From assembly GCF_002218085.1 (NCBI RefSeq), contig NZ_BDUC01000001.1, positions 1,117,955 through 1,181,954 of the forward strand: a stretch of DNA of 64,000 nucleotides, in the 5' to 3' direction. Numbering within the stretch: the stretch's first letter is position 1; the number at the start of each line of letters is the position of its first letter. The DNA comes from Tolypothrix sp. NIES-4075. GTDB lineage: Bacteria > Cyanobacteriota > Cyanobacteriia > Cyanobacteriales > Nostocaceae. The position numbers were made by a program, and so were the translations under genes. Positions 52,049-60,710 of this stretch are shown here, in pieces. The notes under the pieces were generated by a model. That model made no database searches. It worked only from the letters and a program-made list of their open reading frames with translations, and was not told the DNA's origin.

Positions 52049-52082
52049 GAACCGGACGTGCGGGTTTCCCTGCATCCGGCTC
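52049..52082 (-). ncRNA. Domain V of the outer group II intron
   Basis: 34 bases reading on the minus strand GAGCCGGATGCAGGGAAACC... and ending CACGTCCGGTTC: outer stem GAGCCGGA/TCCGGTTC, GAAA loop and two-base bulge, as in bacterial domain V. It forms the catalytic centre. Domain VI follows, with an A-rich bulge in GGCATAATAGCC. Confidence 0.85.
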
Positions 52083-52091
52083 CCGATATTC

Positions 52092-53099
52092 TTAAGGGAT
52101 AACCCTCTTGCTCATGTGGATATAATCGTGACAGGATTCATGGATTGCAATCAGGTTTTTTACTTTCCAATTGCTATGATTCCCGTCGATGTGGTGGAGG
52201 TGAACTCGTTCTTCGCTTGTACACTTTAAGCCACAATGCCCACAGGTATGGTTTTGCCGTTTTAAAACTTTAGAGGTGTTGTCGTCGTATAACTTACTAT
52301 TACGTTCGCTCCAGTAAGTTATATCTCCGTCGTAAGGTGATTTAGTTCCTATGACATTATTGTGACGATTCTCGGAGTATGAAACTGTTGGGAATGCCTT
52401 ATCTAGTAATTTCTTAGCAGAATGGCGGTCTTGGCTAGTTTCTTTATTAAACACCTTATATGTTCTGTATTGAGTGTGGTATAGCGAAAATCGCGAGCCA
52501 TCCATTTTACAAAACTTATGGTAATTTCTCCATCCTCTAACTATTGGTGCAAGCTTTTCAGCCTTTACCTTGGAACCATAATTCGAGTTATTAACGATGG
52601 CTTTTACCTTCTGACGGAACTTTTTAAAATTGTCCACCGAGGGAGTGCTTCTAAATTTACCGTTGTTTTGCACTTTGAAATGCCAACCAAGGAAGTCAAA
52701 ACCATCTGTCGTGGCGGTTACTTTTGTCTTTTTCTCGCTTACTTTCATCCCTCTTTTGGCTAAGAATTGACTTATATCTTCAAGTATCTTTTGTGCATTG
52801 TCTTCGGGTCGAAGTATTATAACCATGTCGTCCGCGTAGCGGATTGATGGATACACAATTTCCTTTTCGGCGGTGTTTTGTGTTATCCGTTTCCTTTTAC
52901 TTCTATGGTATCTATGAATACTTTCGATTCCATTGAGAGCAATGTTTGCTAAAAGAGGACTTACCACGCCACCTTGAGGTGTACCTTGTTCTGGAAAATC
53001 GGGATTTACTCCGGCTTTTAAACATCGAAATATACCCAGTTTAGTGCCTTTTGGGGCAATAAGGTTTTCCATAATTGTGGTATGGTTTATCCTGTCGAA
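52092..53099 (-). CDS. Outer intron reverse transcriptase, 3' exon part
   Basis: C-terminal 335 residues of the outer intron protein. From 53099 it reads FDRINHTTIMENLIAP, then the QGGVVSPLLANIAL motif, the catalytic SIRYADDMVII and the maturase helix region (about 180-230 of this part). The HNH domain at the end has CGHCGLKC and LHHIDGNHSN...ESCHDY. No frameshift or stop is seen. Without splicing of the inner intron only a protein from an internal start such as the ATG at 53072 could be made, lacking the fingers domain. Confidence 0.88.
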   Translation of the reverse strand, partial: FDRINHTTIMENLIAPKGTKLGIFRCLKAGVNPDFPEQGTPQGGVVSPLLANIALNGIESIHRYHRSKRKRITQNTAEKEIVYPSIRYADDMVIILRPEDNAQKILEDISQFLAKRGMKVSEKKTKVTATTDGFDFLGWHFKVQNNGKFRSTPSVDNFKKFRQKVKAIVNNSNYGSKVKAEKLAPIVRGWRNYHKFCKMDGSRFSLYHTQYRTYKVFNKETSQDRHSAKKLLDKAFPTVSYSENRHNNVIGTKSPYDGDITYWSERNSKLYDDNTSKVLKRQNHTCGHCGLKCTSEERVHLHHIDGNHSNWKVKNLIAIHESCHDYIHMSKRVIP

Positions 53100-53159
53100 A
53101 GTGGGTAGCTAGCTAGCGAGGTTTCCACAATTTGGCTCCTTTTCCAACTAGCCCCCTCC

Positions 53160-53194
53160 GAACCGTGCTTACAAGATTTCCAGGTACACGGCTC
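53160..53194 (-). ncRNA. Domain V of the inner group II intron
   Basis: 35 bases reading GAGCCGTGTACCTGGAAATC... and ending GCACGGTTC on the minus strand. It pairs GAGCCGTG with CACGGTTC around a GAAA-type loop. It differs from the outer copy at many positions, so the two introns belong to different lineages and are not a recent duplication. Confidence 0.85.
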
Positions 53195-53209
53195 TCCAGT
53201 ACTCTGTCA

Positions 53210-55045
53210 TCACGAGACTCGGTTACATGTTGGTTTACCAGCGTGTATTGCATCATGGCATTGAGGGCAGACCATGAGAGTTTTCCTTCTACGTGCGGAC
53301 ATAATTTGCATCCATTGCGGTTTTTCCTTTCTGCCCTTTATTTTGAGGTCTTTAAGAGCGCGAATATGGTGAACTTCAATGTTACCTTTTGCCCCACAAA
53401 TCTCACATTCATCCGCAAGAAGCCGTTTAATTAGTTCATTTCTGAACGCGGGTTTTCTATTTGTTGGCAGGTCTAGAATGGTTGCTTTTAGGTTGCGTTT
53501 TAATTGTATGCCGCCGAAGCGAGCGACTAAAGGTTTCTTACCTTCTACTGGAACGGTTATTTCTACGCACTTTCTTAAGCCTTGTGGAAGCTTTACCGTC
53601 TTATTGAACTTAGCGCAAATTTTAGCCACGCTAGTTCTGTATTTACAGGCAAGAGTTTTCATCAGTGAACTCGACATAACCCATTGAAGTTTTCGGAGCC
53701 ATGCAATATTTTGAGCAAGGCTATAGAATTGTACGTACCCTCTAAATTCTGATTGGAAAATGTTGATAATAGTAAAATCATCATCATTTATTAGTTCAGG
53801 GCGATGAATGGGTTTACCATTCCTCATATATAGAGCGCACTTTTCTTCTAGAAATCTTGCTGGGATTCTTAGTGCAATAATTCCATTAATCGAGCGTTTA
53901 CCATTGGTATGCTTATCGTCGGAATATTGAACTAAAATTTCGTACCCTAAAAAGCTTGCTGCTTCATTCCTGGCGTTAGTAATTAAGGTCTTTTCTGGAG
54001 ACAATTCCAACTGAAGGTTTTCAGCTAAAAATGTCTTTAGCTTTTCCTTAATTTCTTTTGCTTCTTGAAATGAGCCAATAAAACCAAGTAGAAAATCGTC
54101 TGCATAGCGGACGTACTTTAGCCTTCTATATTCAGGGTCACGGACATCTTTAGAAGGCATTTTCTGGTATTTAATTTCCAGTTGACGCGCTTTATCAAAT
54201 TGTCCATGTTTCCTGAAATACCAGGCAAGTTTTACGAGTTTTGAATACTCCGAATTTTCTGCCCGACATTTACCAGATGTATACTCTCGGATGAGTGTCT
54301 GTTCGATAAATGTATCGAATTTGTCAAGATAGATATTTGCGAGTATGGGTGATATAATCGAGCCTTGCGGCGTTCCGCTCAGGGTAGAGTAATATTTCCA
54401 TTGCTCACAATAACCTGCTTTTAGCAAATTTTCAATCAATCTCAGAAAGCGATTATCTTGGATTTTCTCGCGGAGAATTGACATTAAGATTTTATGGTCT
54501 ATATTGTCAAAGCATCCACGGATATCTCCTTCGATAAACCACTTGGTTCCTTGCCAAGTGCGGTCTATTATTGTTAATGCCGTATGGCATCCACGATTGG
54601 GTCTAAAACCATGACTGCTGTTGGAAAATTGAGGTTCGTAGTACGCTTCTAATATTAAACGTATTACTTCTTGAACCAATTTATCATTCCATGTGGGAAT
54701 ACCCAGGGGTCGAGTTTTCCCATTTTTCTTGGGAATATTAATTCGCCGTACTGGTGTCCACCGAAAACGTTCATAGCGAATATCTTCTATGAGGTTTTCA
54801 ATCTTTTTAATGGACATCCCATCAACAGTTTCTGGTGTAACCCCTTGCGTCATCGCCCCATCATTTTTATAGATGCGGCTGTACGCTAAAAGGTACAGAT
54901 TTGGATTGAAAAGTTGCCTGTAGATATCATCCAGAGGTAAACCACGATAACCTCTGTCTCGAATTACACTTAAAACCGTTTCGGCATTTCGCATCTCGCG
55001 TACCTCTCGATACAAGTGTGAAGAATACCTGTTCCCCTTCGCCAT
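53210..55045 (-). CDS. Inner intron reverse transcriptase/maturase/HNH protein
   Basis: An intact 611-residue intron-encoded protein. The reverse transcriptase has RPLGIPTWNDKLVQEVIRL, the NSSHGFRPNRGCHTAL motif, GDIRGCFDNIDH, GTPQGSIISPILANIYL and the catalytic YVRYADDFLLGF. The maturase domain X follows (FYSLAQNIAWLRKLQWVM), then an HNH nuclease with CEICGAKG, VHHIRALKDL and CPQCHDAIH. All catalytic residues are present, so the intron may still splice and move. It is encoded in domain IV. Confidence 0.93.
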   Translation of the reverse strand: MAKGNRYSSHLYREVREMRNAETVLSVIRDRGYRGLPLDDIYRQLFNPNLYLLAYSRIYKNDGAMTQGVTPETVDGMSIKKIENLIEDIRYERFRWTPVRRINIPKKNGKTRPLGIPTWNDKLVQEVIRLILEAYYEPQFSNSSHGFRPNRGCHTALTIIDRTWQGTKWFIEGDIRGCFDNIDHKILMSILREKIQDNRFLRLIENLLKAGYCEQWKYYSTLSGTPQGSIISPILANIYLDKFDTFIEQTLIREYTSGKCRAENSEYSKLVKLAWYFRKHGQFDKARQLEIKYQKMPSKDVRDPEYRRLKYVRYADDFLLGFIGSFQEAKEIKEKLKTFLAENLQLELSPEKTLITNARNEAASFLGYEILVQYSDDKHTNGKRSINGIIALRIPARFLEEKCALYMRNGKPIHRPELINDDDFTIINIFQSEFRGYVQFYSLAQNIAWLRKLQWVMSSSLMKTLACKYRTSVAKICAKFNKTVKLPQGLRKCVEITVPVEGKKPLVARFGGIQLKRNLKATILDLPTNRKPAFRNELIKRLLADECEICGAKGNIEVHHIRALKDLKIKGRKEKPQWMQIMSARRRKTLMVCPQCHDAIHAGKPTCNRVS

Positions 55046-55502
55046 GTGGACGGCTTTCCCGTCCTCGGACTACTATGAGAACTCTGTAACCATAGGGGTC
55101 GCCCCCCGTAGGTCATCCCGCGCTTTATTAACTCGGTACGTAATAGTGTGATTTAGGTGTCCCACTCATTCGTTGAGCCATCTCATCGGTGGCTGACTTC
55201 GTTTGAAGAAGTTGTGTGGTTCAAATGCTTAAAACTACACACAAACGATTATTCCTTTCAGGCGTTGTAGGAATAGGCAATCGAGTATACCGTCAGAATT
55301 GGGCTTCAAGTAGTTTAACTTTCACCATGTCACACAGGTCTTGCCGGACAATAGTTTTAACGCCTTCTCTCTATTCCCGGCTTTACCAACATGCTGTTGT
55401 CCCTTTTGTCTTTCGACTCCAGGTAAGTTGGTTAACCTAGAGACCATCTCCTCATTCTCTCCCAACTTGGTTGGGGATACCGCATTAACTGTCGCGGCGC
55501 AC

Positions 55503-56072
55503 ACACTTTTCGATATCGAGTTCTATAACCCGCTTGTTGATTCCATTGGCATCAGCTTTTAAGTTTTGAAACAAGATTCTCTGTGCATCGTGTGCCGAGC
55601 GTCCTGGTCTAAAACCGTAACTGCGTTCGTGGAATAGTGCTTCATGTGCGGGTTCTATTGCGTATTTTGCGAGACATTGCCACGTTCTATCCGCAATAGT
55701 TGGAATTTTAAGCATCCGCGTAGTGCCATCCTTCTTGGGAATCGGGATGGAGCGTAACTTTTGGTGCATCCAATTGTTAACGGATATCTTCAGCAGTTCC
55801 TCTAGTTCAAAGCGCTCCTTAAAGATAAGGGACTTTTTACCGTCAACTCCTGCCGTTTTCTTTCCCGCATTTAGCTGTGATACTTGACGAATTGCCAAAA
55901 ATCTAGCCGCTTTGGATTTCAGAATAAGCTTTTGAAGTGACAAAGCTTTACGCTTGTTTCCTTCTCGAATAGCTTTGAACACTCGACATTGTAGGCGAAA
56001 TAAATCGCGTCGGAATTTCTTCCAATTTAGATTTCTCCAAGATTCACTAGCCTCGTGACTGTGCCTAATCAT
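55503..56072 (-). CDS. Outer intron reverse transcriptase, 5' exon part
   Basis: N-terminal 190 residues of the outer intron protein (MIRHSHEASESWRNLNWKKF). It includes the RT-0 region, NAGKKTAGVDGKK, RSIPIPKKDGTTRMLKIPT and the HERSYGFRPGRSAHDA motif, and stops at VIELDIEKC where the inner intron begins. The unspliced frame continues only five codons into the intron. Joined with the 3' part the protein is 525 residues, normal for this class. Confidence 0.88.
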
Positions 56073-56645
56073 GCTCTGACTCCGTTAAGTGTTTTCTGAA
56101 TACCTCAGCGAAATTACTCGCTGTCCTACCCGAATCAAAGGGGTTCCGTATCTCGCCTTACCTACTTGGGATTCGACCGTCCCAAGACCTTTGATTCGTT
56201 TTTATTCGTTCCCTCAGATGATTGTTTGTTCCGGTAGGTGTAGCCAATTTAACCATCAGAAACCCTGGATTCAGCTGCTATTAAGCTCAAGGATGCAGCG
56301 GGTTTTGAACTCTGATGAAGTCGGGGTGTTTCGGCATTTATGCCCCGCTTTTCTTTTGGGTTACTTTTCTAGGCTCGGTTTCACCGTAGGAACTCCCTGT
56401 TAGCGCCAGTGTCAACCCATAACAGTTGTCTGATTGCGCCCTGTTCCCAGCTTCACTCTACAAGAATCGAGCTTGTTCGGTGTGGGCAGATAAGGAGTCA
56501 CGCTTGAATCTAGCGGGTAAGGCTTTCACTTACATCGGTCTGAGAGTTTAACCCAAGGGGGTTAGAATGGCTATTTTACGGACTGATTACCGTGATTCCC
56601 CATTCAACGAATCGCACGAACTTTAAAGACTGGGCGACCAGAGTA

Positions 56646-57449
56646 ATGTTTATTTCTCTGATATTCGTCGCTCTGATTGTGGTGTTGCTTGCGGGTAGAG
56701 CCACACAATTACAAAATAATACATCAAATCCGGCGTTGGCGCAGCCCAACCCAGGCATTGCTTCTTGGAGTCAATATCCAAATGTACAAATGCGATCGCG
56801 CTCAAAACCAAGCAGCGCTGCAAATCCTCCCAAATCTCTATTCAAAACGACTGAGGCTTTTACAAGGTACAGACCCAGATATGAGATTGCTTGGGCAGAT
56901 CCAAGCAACTACGGAGAGCGTTATACCAAAGACTTTAATGGTGTACCTGTTAACAATCTACCAATTATAGTCCTTCATGAAACGTCTAATTCTGCCCAGA
57001 GTGCGATTAATTTTTTTCAAACACCACATACCGACGAAAATGTGCAAGCGAGTTACCACGCCATAATAAAGTTAGATGGGACAGTTATTTATACAGTCCC
57101 ACCAAATAAACGCGCTTTTGGTGCTGCAAATTCAGTTTTTGACAGTGCTAACGGTTCCGAAACCGTGAAAACTAATTTGAATTTACCACCATCTGTAAAT
57201 AATTTTGCTTATCACGTCTCTTTGGAAACCCCCCCAGACGGTTGGACTGACACAGAACCAATTCATAGCGGTTACACTGATGCTCAATATTATTCTTTGG
57301 CTTGGTTAATCGCTCAAAGTGATGTCCCAGAAGATCGCATTACCACCCATCGTCTAGTAGATCGTTCCGGAACACGAATCGATCCCAGAAGTTTTGATGG
57401 AAAGAAGTTTCTCAACTTACTTCATAATTTTCGTCAAGTAAGTGAATAA
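56646..57449 (+). CDS. N-acetylmuramoyl-L-alanine amidase (amidase_2 type)
   Basis: A 267-residue protein from the ATG at 56646. A signal anchor (MFISLIFVALIVVLLAG) leads into a polar linker and then an amidase_2/PGRP-type domain: NLPIIVLHETSNSAQSAINFF (zinc His), ASYHAIIKLDG, NFAYHVSLETP and a C-terminal ITTHRLVDRSGTRIDPRSFDG (second zinc His). It should cleave the lactyl-peptide bond in peptidoglycan outside the plasma membrane. The group II intron block lies about 28 bases upstream in the opposite direction and has cut the gene off from its original promoter region. Confidence 0.85.
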   Translation: MFISLIFVALIVVLLAGRATQLQNNTSNPALAQPNPGIASWSQYPNVQMRSRSKPSSAANPPKSLFKTTEAFTRYRPRYEIAWADPSNYGERYTKDFNGVPVNNLPIIVLHETSNSAQSAINFFQTPHTDENVQASYHAIIKLDGTVIYTVPPNKRAFGAANSVFDSANGSETVKTNLNLPPSVNNFAYHVSLETPPDGWTDTEPIHSGYTDAQYYSLAWLIAQSDVPEDRITTHRLVDRSGTRIDPRSFDGKKFLNLLHNFRQVSE

Positions 57450-57548
57450 TGACTCAGCAACCAAGAACGCAATAATAAAGTAAGAAAGCTAAAATTAAAG
57501 CCTAGCTTGCTGTTCAAAGCAATTTTATACTTATATATAAGGACAGTT

Positions 57549-58127
57549 ATGAACGCAATTACTATCAACTTTAATAATGTCCTCAAACTTAGCGACGACC
57601 AATTTTATCAACTGTGTCGTGATAATCCCGATGTCAAATTTGAACGTAATGCTTTTGGAGAACTAATTATAATGTCACCAACCGGGGGAGAAACAGGAAA
57701 ATGTAATGCCAAACTAACTACGCGATTTGTCCTGTGGAACGAACAAACTCAATTGGGTGAGGTATTCGACTCCTCCACCTGTTTTAAACTCCCCAATGGT
57801 TCGGATCGCTCCCCCGATGTAGCTTGGATAAAACTAGAGAGGTGGAATGCCCTTACATCAGAACAACGCGAAAAGTTTCCTCCTATCGCTCCCGATTTTG
57901 TGTTGGAGTTAATGTCCCCATCCGATAATTTGAGTGAAACGCAAGCCAAAATGCAAGAATATATGAATGCAGGTGTAAAATTAGGTTGGCTAATTGATAG
58001 AAAAACTCACCGTGTTGAAATTTATCGACAAGGGCAACCAAAAGAAGTATTAGAGTCTCCTACAAGCTTATCTGGAGAAGATATATTACCTGGTTTTGTC
58101 TTAGATTTACTTTTAGTCTGGGGTTAA
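57549..58127 (+). CDS. Uma2 family endonuclease (DUF820)
   Basis: 192 residues from the ATG at 57549 (MNAITINFNNVLKLSDDQFY), with AGGA eight bases upstream; a TTG 14 codons earlier is less likely. Core motifs are VKFERNAFGELIIMSPTGGE, SPDVAWIKLERW, PDFVLELMSPSDNLSETQAK and EYMNAGVKLGWLIDRKT, a textbook Uma2 layout. It stands between the amidase gene and a MazF-type pair. Confidence 0.88.
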   Translation: MNAITINFNNVLKLSDDQFYQLCRDNPDVKFERNAFGELIIMSPTGGETGKCNAKLTTRFVLWNEQTQLGEVFDSSTCFKLPNGSDRSPDVAWIKLERWNALTSEQREKFPPIAPDFVLELMSPSDNLSETQAKMQEYMNAGVKLGWLIDRKTHRVEIYRQGQPKEVLESPTSLSGEDILPGFVLDLLLVWG

Positions 58128-58162
58128 TATTTTCCAAAGATAAAAATATATGTGAAAAATAC

Positions 58163-58516
58163 TTATAATTCCAAAGCCTTTATTAGGCAAACATTCACCT
58201 GATTAATCGCTTCACCAAAAAGAGAACCCAGCTTTCTGAGAATCATCGTCTTGTTCAAAGTAAAAATTGATTCACAGCGAATTACAGGCTCAACTCTAAT
58301 ACCTGCACGAGTAATTTCCTCTCCCGTTATCAAGTATTGCGTTGCTGTTAGCGGACGATTAGTATTAGAGGTGCAATGCACAACCATTACATCATCAAGA
58401 ATTTGATTCAACCGATCTGTTGAAACGACCAGAGCAGGGCGAATTTTAAGCTGTTGAAACTGAGTCGAAGGCATTGACACCCGACATAGTACCACATCAC
58501 CGCGCTGTAAGTTCAT
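58163..58516 (-). CDS. PemK/MazF-family toxin
   Basis: 117 residues from the ATG at 58516 (MNLQRGDVVLCRVSMP). The RGDVVLC start, the KIRPALVVSTDRLNQ loop with the conserved Arg-Pro and the downstream VVHCTSN strand mark the MazF/PemK fold, an mRNA interferase. The frame extends nine codons further up, but the shorter start fits the fold and overlaps the upstream antitoxin by 20 bases. Confidence 0.83.
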   Translation of the reverse strand: MNLQRGDVVLCRVSMPSTQFQQLKIRPALVVSTDRLNQILDDVMVVHCTSNTNRPLTATQYLITGEEITRAGIRVEPVIRCESIFTLNKTMILRKLGSLFGEAINQVNVCLIKALEL

Positions 58517-58709
58517 CAGCAAAGATTTTGTCGTAAATATCATTCTCAGCGCTTAACCAATCCTGATAAGCTTGAGATTCTATCGGATAAACAGGTTTTT
58601 TGCCACTTTGAAGAGAAACAGCTAAATCCAGCAGTATTGATAATTGCTCATCGTTGAGTTGCTCAATAATGCATTCTAGTTCTTTACGGATGTTCATGGG
58701 ATTTCCCAT
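58497..58709 (-). CDS. Antitoxin of the MazF-type pair
   Basis: A 70-residue acidic protein (start MGNPMNIRKELECII, with a second possible ATG at 58697). The helical part ELECIIEQLNDEQLSILLDL is followed by a polar tail with YQDWLSAENDIYDKIFADEL, as in cyanobacterial partners of PemK toxins. It overlaps the toxin gene, so production is coupled. The DNA-binding role is inferred. Confidence 0.75.
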   Translation of the reverse strand: MGNPMNIRKELECIIEQLNDEQLSILLDLAVSLQSGKKPVYPIESQAYQDWLSAENDIYDKIFADELTAR

Positions 58710-58726
58710 TGTTAGTTACTTTGAAT

Positions 58727-60463
58727 TTATGCGTCTAAAGACTGCGTTTGACTAAAACTATAAATTGTTTGCGTCTTCAATTGTTCGCAACAAATCGATG
58801 AAGGTAAAGTTCCATCAGGAAAGGTTTGCCGATCGCATTGCACTTGCAAATGACTCAAAGGATCAATCCCTGGAGAAATCAGAAATTCAAACTTCTCTAT
58901 ATAAGGCAAGGTTGCCAAATTGTCAAGTATTTGACCGATCGCCTGTACATAAGGATGACTGTTTTGCTGATACCAATCAGGTGCTGCGAGTTGCGGTTGA
59001 TCTAATCCCAAATGTACTGTTAAAGATGGTTTGTCAAATAAAGCGATCGCTAAGGGACGCGCTTCTTCTTGCAACAATAAATCATGACTTTTCGCTAAAT
59101 GTCGCAGCTTTTCTAAACGTTCATAACGTTCCGTTACAGCTTCTGGGTCATCTTGCCAATGAATCGCTACTGTTACCAAATAAGTCTGCAACAGCATATG
59201 ATCCAGCTTTTTCGCCTTTGTTGCCAGATAATAAGAATTGTAGTCGTTTGCCTCAATCAACAAGGGTACGCGATCGACTACTTCCAATCCGTAACCCTTG
59301 ACTCCAGCAATTTTCCGAGGATTATTGGTAATTAAGCGAATCTTATGCACGCCTAAATCCATCAGCATTTGCGCTCCCATACCATAATCTCGCAAATCGG
59401 CAGGAAATCCCAAACGCTCGTTTGCCTCAACCGTATCCAGTCCCATATCCTGGAAGCTGTAAGCCTTCAACTTATTAATCAAGCCGATGCCCCGTCCTTC
59501 TTGACGCAGGTATACTACGACACCTTTCCCTGCCTGCTCAATCATTTTCAGAGCGGCTTGCAATTGCAATTGACAATCACAGCGCAGAGAACCTAAAGCG
59601 TCACCTGTCAGGCATTCGGAATGCATACGCACCATTACAGGCTCATCTTTAAATGTAGCTGGGTCGCCTTTGACAATCGCGACATGTTCAGTATTATCCA
59701 GAGTGTGGCGGTAGCCATAAATTTCAAACTTACCGTACTGACTCGGTAATTTTGTCACGACATCGCGATAAACCAAGCGATCGTGTTTGAGGCGATAACT
59801 GATTAAATCAGCAATGCTAATAATTTTCAGCTTATGATGTTTAGCATACTCAAATAACTGAGGCAATCGCGCCATCGAGCCATCAGGGTTTTGAATTTCA
59901 CAAATTACCCCAGCTGGATATAGCCCGGATAATCGCGCTAAATCAACCGCCGCTTCCGTATGTCCGGCGCGTTTAAGTACACCGCCTTTTTTGGCGCGAA
60001 TCGGGAAAATATGACCTGGGCGACGTAAATCTGAGGGCTGTGTCGCTGGGTTTAGGGTCACTTGAATAGTACGGGCGCGGTCTTCTGCGGAAATGCCAGT
60101 ACTGACACCTAAATGGGGACCAGCATCAATACTGACAGTGAAAGCAGTTTGATTAGTGTCTGTAATATTGCTTACCATCAATGGTAAGTCAAGTTCATCA
60201 AGGCGATCGCCTGTCATCGCCAAACAAATCAGCCCTCTTGCTTCCACCGCCATAAAATTAATCATATCCGGGGTAGCAAATTGGGCGGCGCAAATCAAAT
60301 CGCCTTCATTTTCTCGATTTTCATCATCTACTACCACTACAGAGCGACCGGCTTTCAGGTCTGCTAAAGCGGCATCAATCAAGTCAAATTCCAAAGTTGA
60401 GGATGTGGTCTGAGACTGCGACACAGAGTATTTCCAACGACCAAACGTAAATTTTTTTAACAA
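58727..60463 (-). CDS. ribBA: Bifunctional DHBP synthase / GTP cyclohydrolase II
   Basis: A 578-residue fusion enzyme. The DHBP synthase domain (about 30-225) has VVVVDDENRENEGDLI, TGISAEDRA and RAGHTEAAVDLARL. The GTP cyclohydrolase II domain (about 230-430) has the zinc site HSECLTGDALGSLRCDCQLQ and YLRQEGRGIGL. It makes both precursors of lumazine from ribulose 5-phosphate and GTP. Residues about 430-578 form an extra C-terminal region present in cyanobacterial RibBA but without known activity. No FMN riboswitch was recognised upstream. Confidence 0.93.
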   Translation of the reverse strand: MLKKFTFGRWKYSVSQSQTTSSTLEFDLIDAALADLKAGRSVVVVDDENRENEGDLICAAQFATPDMINFMAVEARGLICLAMTGDRLDELDLPLMVSNITDTNQTAFTVSIDAGPHLGVSTGISAEDRARTIQVTLNPATQPSDLRRPGHIFPIRAKKGGVLKRAGHTEAAVDLARLSGLYPAGVICEIQNPDGSMARLPQLFEYAKHHKLKIISIADLISYRLKHDRLVYRDVVTKLPSQYGKFEIYGYRHTLDNTEHVAIVKGDPATFKDEPVMVRMHSECLTGDALGSLRCDCQLQLQAALKMIEQAGKGVVVYLRQEGRGIGLINKLKAYSFQDMGLDTVEANERLGFPADLRDYGMGAQMLMDLGVHKIRLITNNPRKIAGVKGYGLEVVDRVPLLIEANDYNSYYLATKAKKLDHMLLQTYLVTVAIHWQDDPEAVTERYERLEKLRHLAKSHDLLLQEEARPLAIALFDKPSLTVHLGLDQPQLAAPDWYQQNSHPYVQAIGQILDNLATLPYIEKFEFLISPGIDPLSHLQVQCDRQTFPDGTLPSSICCEQLKTQTIYSFSQTQSLDA

Positions 60464-60489
60464 AACCTACTTTTCGATTGTACAACCTT

Positions 60490-60598
60490 TAATGGGGAAT
60501 GGGGAGATGGGGAGATGGGGACTACTTGGGGACAAAAAGACAAGGAGACAATGAGAGTAATTCTTTCCCCACTCTCCCACTCCCCCACTCCCCCACTT
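60490..60598. repeat. Heptamer-repeat element
   Basis: G-rich head (GGGGAATGGGGAGATGGGGA) with a complementary C-rich tail (CCCACTCTCCCACTCCCCC), potentially a hairpin. It lies upstream of both ribBA and argC, between divergent genes. Confidence 0.65.
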
Positions 60599-60710
60599 CG
60601 GTTTTCCTAGAGCGATCGCATAACTAACCTAACGCGAATGGTCGCATCTAGTTGATGATAGTTGATAGCCAATAACGAATTAATCATTCATCGGAAAAGG
60701 ATTTGATATC

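Larger units (their letters stand above)
53101..55502 (-). mobile_element. Inner group II intron
   Basis: 5' end GTGCGCCGCGACAG at 55502 and 3' end ...GCTAGCTACCCAC at 53101; one T at the junction can be assigned to either end. It holds its own domain V (53160-53194) and a complete reverse transcriptase gene. It is inserted in the outer reverse transcriptase gene right after Cys190; removing it joins EKC to FDRINH in frame. Confidence 0.88.
52007..56617 (-). mobile_element. Outer group II intron, interrupted by a second one
   Basis: 5' end GTGCGATTCGTTGAATGG at 56617 and 3' end ...CTCGACTCTAC at 52007, with domain V at 52049-52082 and a domain VI stem next to it. It encodes a reverse transcriptase/maturase/HNH protein split by the inner intron. 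Without the inner intron it would be about 2.2 kb, a normal size. It is inserted antisense to the amidase gene, about 28 bases upstream of its ATG. Confidence 0.82.

Noticed and set aside
52092..56072. Three independent reverse transcriptase genes or a truncated intron beside an intact one
   Set aside because: The outer parts join in frame exactly at group II boundary sequences, and each intron has one domain V, so nesting explains the layout better than separate fragments.
58765..59301. A 178-codon frame antisense to ribBA
   Set aside because: It is a shadow of the conserved ribBA codons on the other strand; ribBA shows family motifs throughout.
60464..60710. FMN riboswitch upstream of ribBA
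   Set aside because: The conserved FMN-box segments are not visible; the region is mostly a heptamer element.
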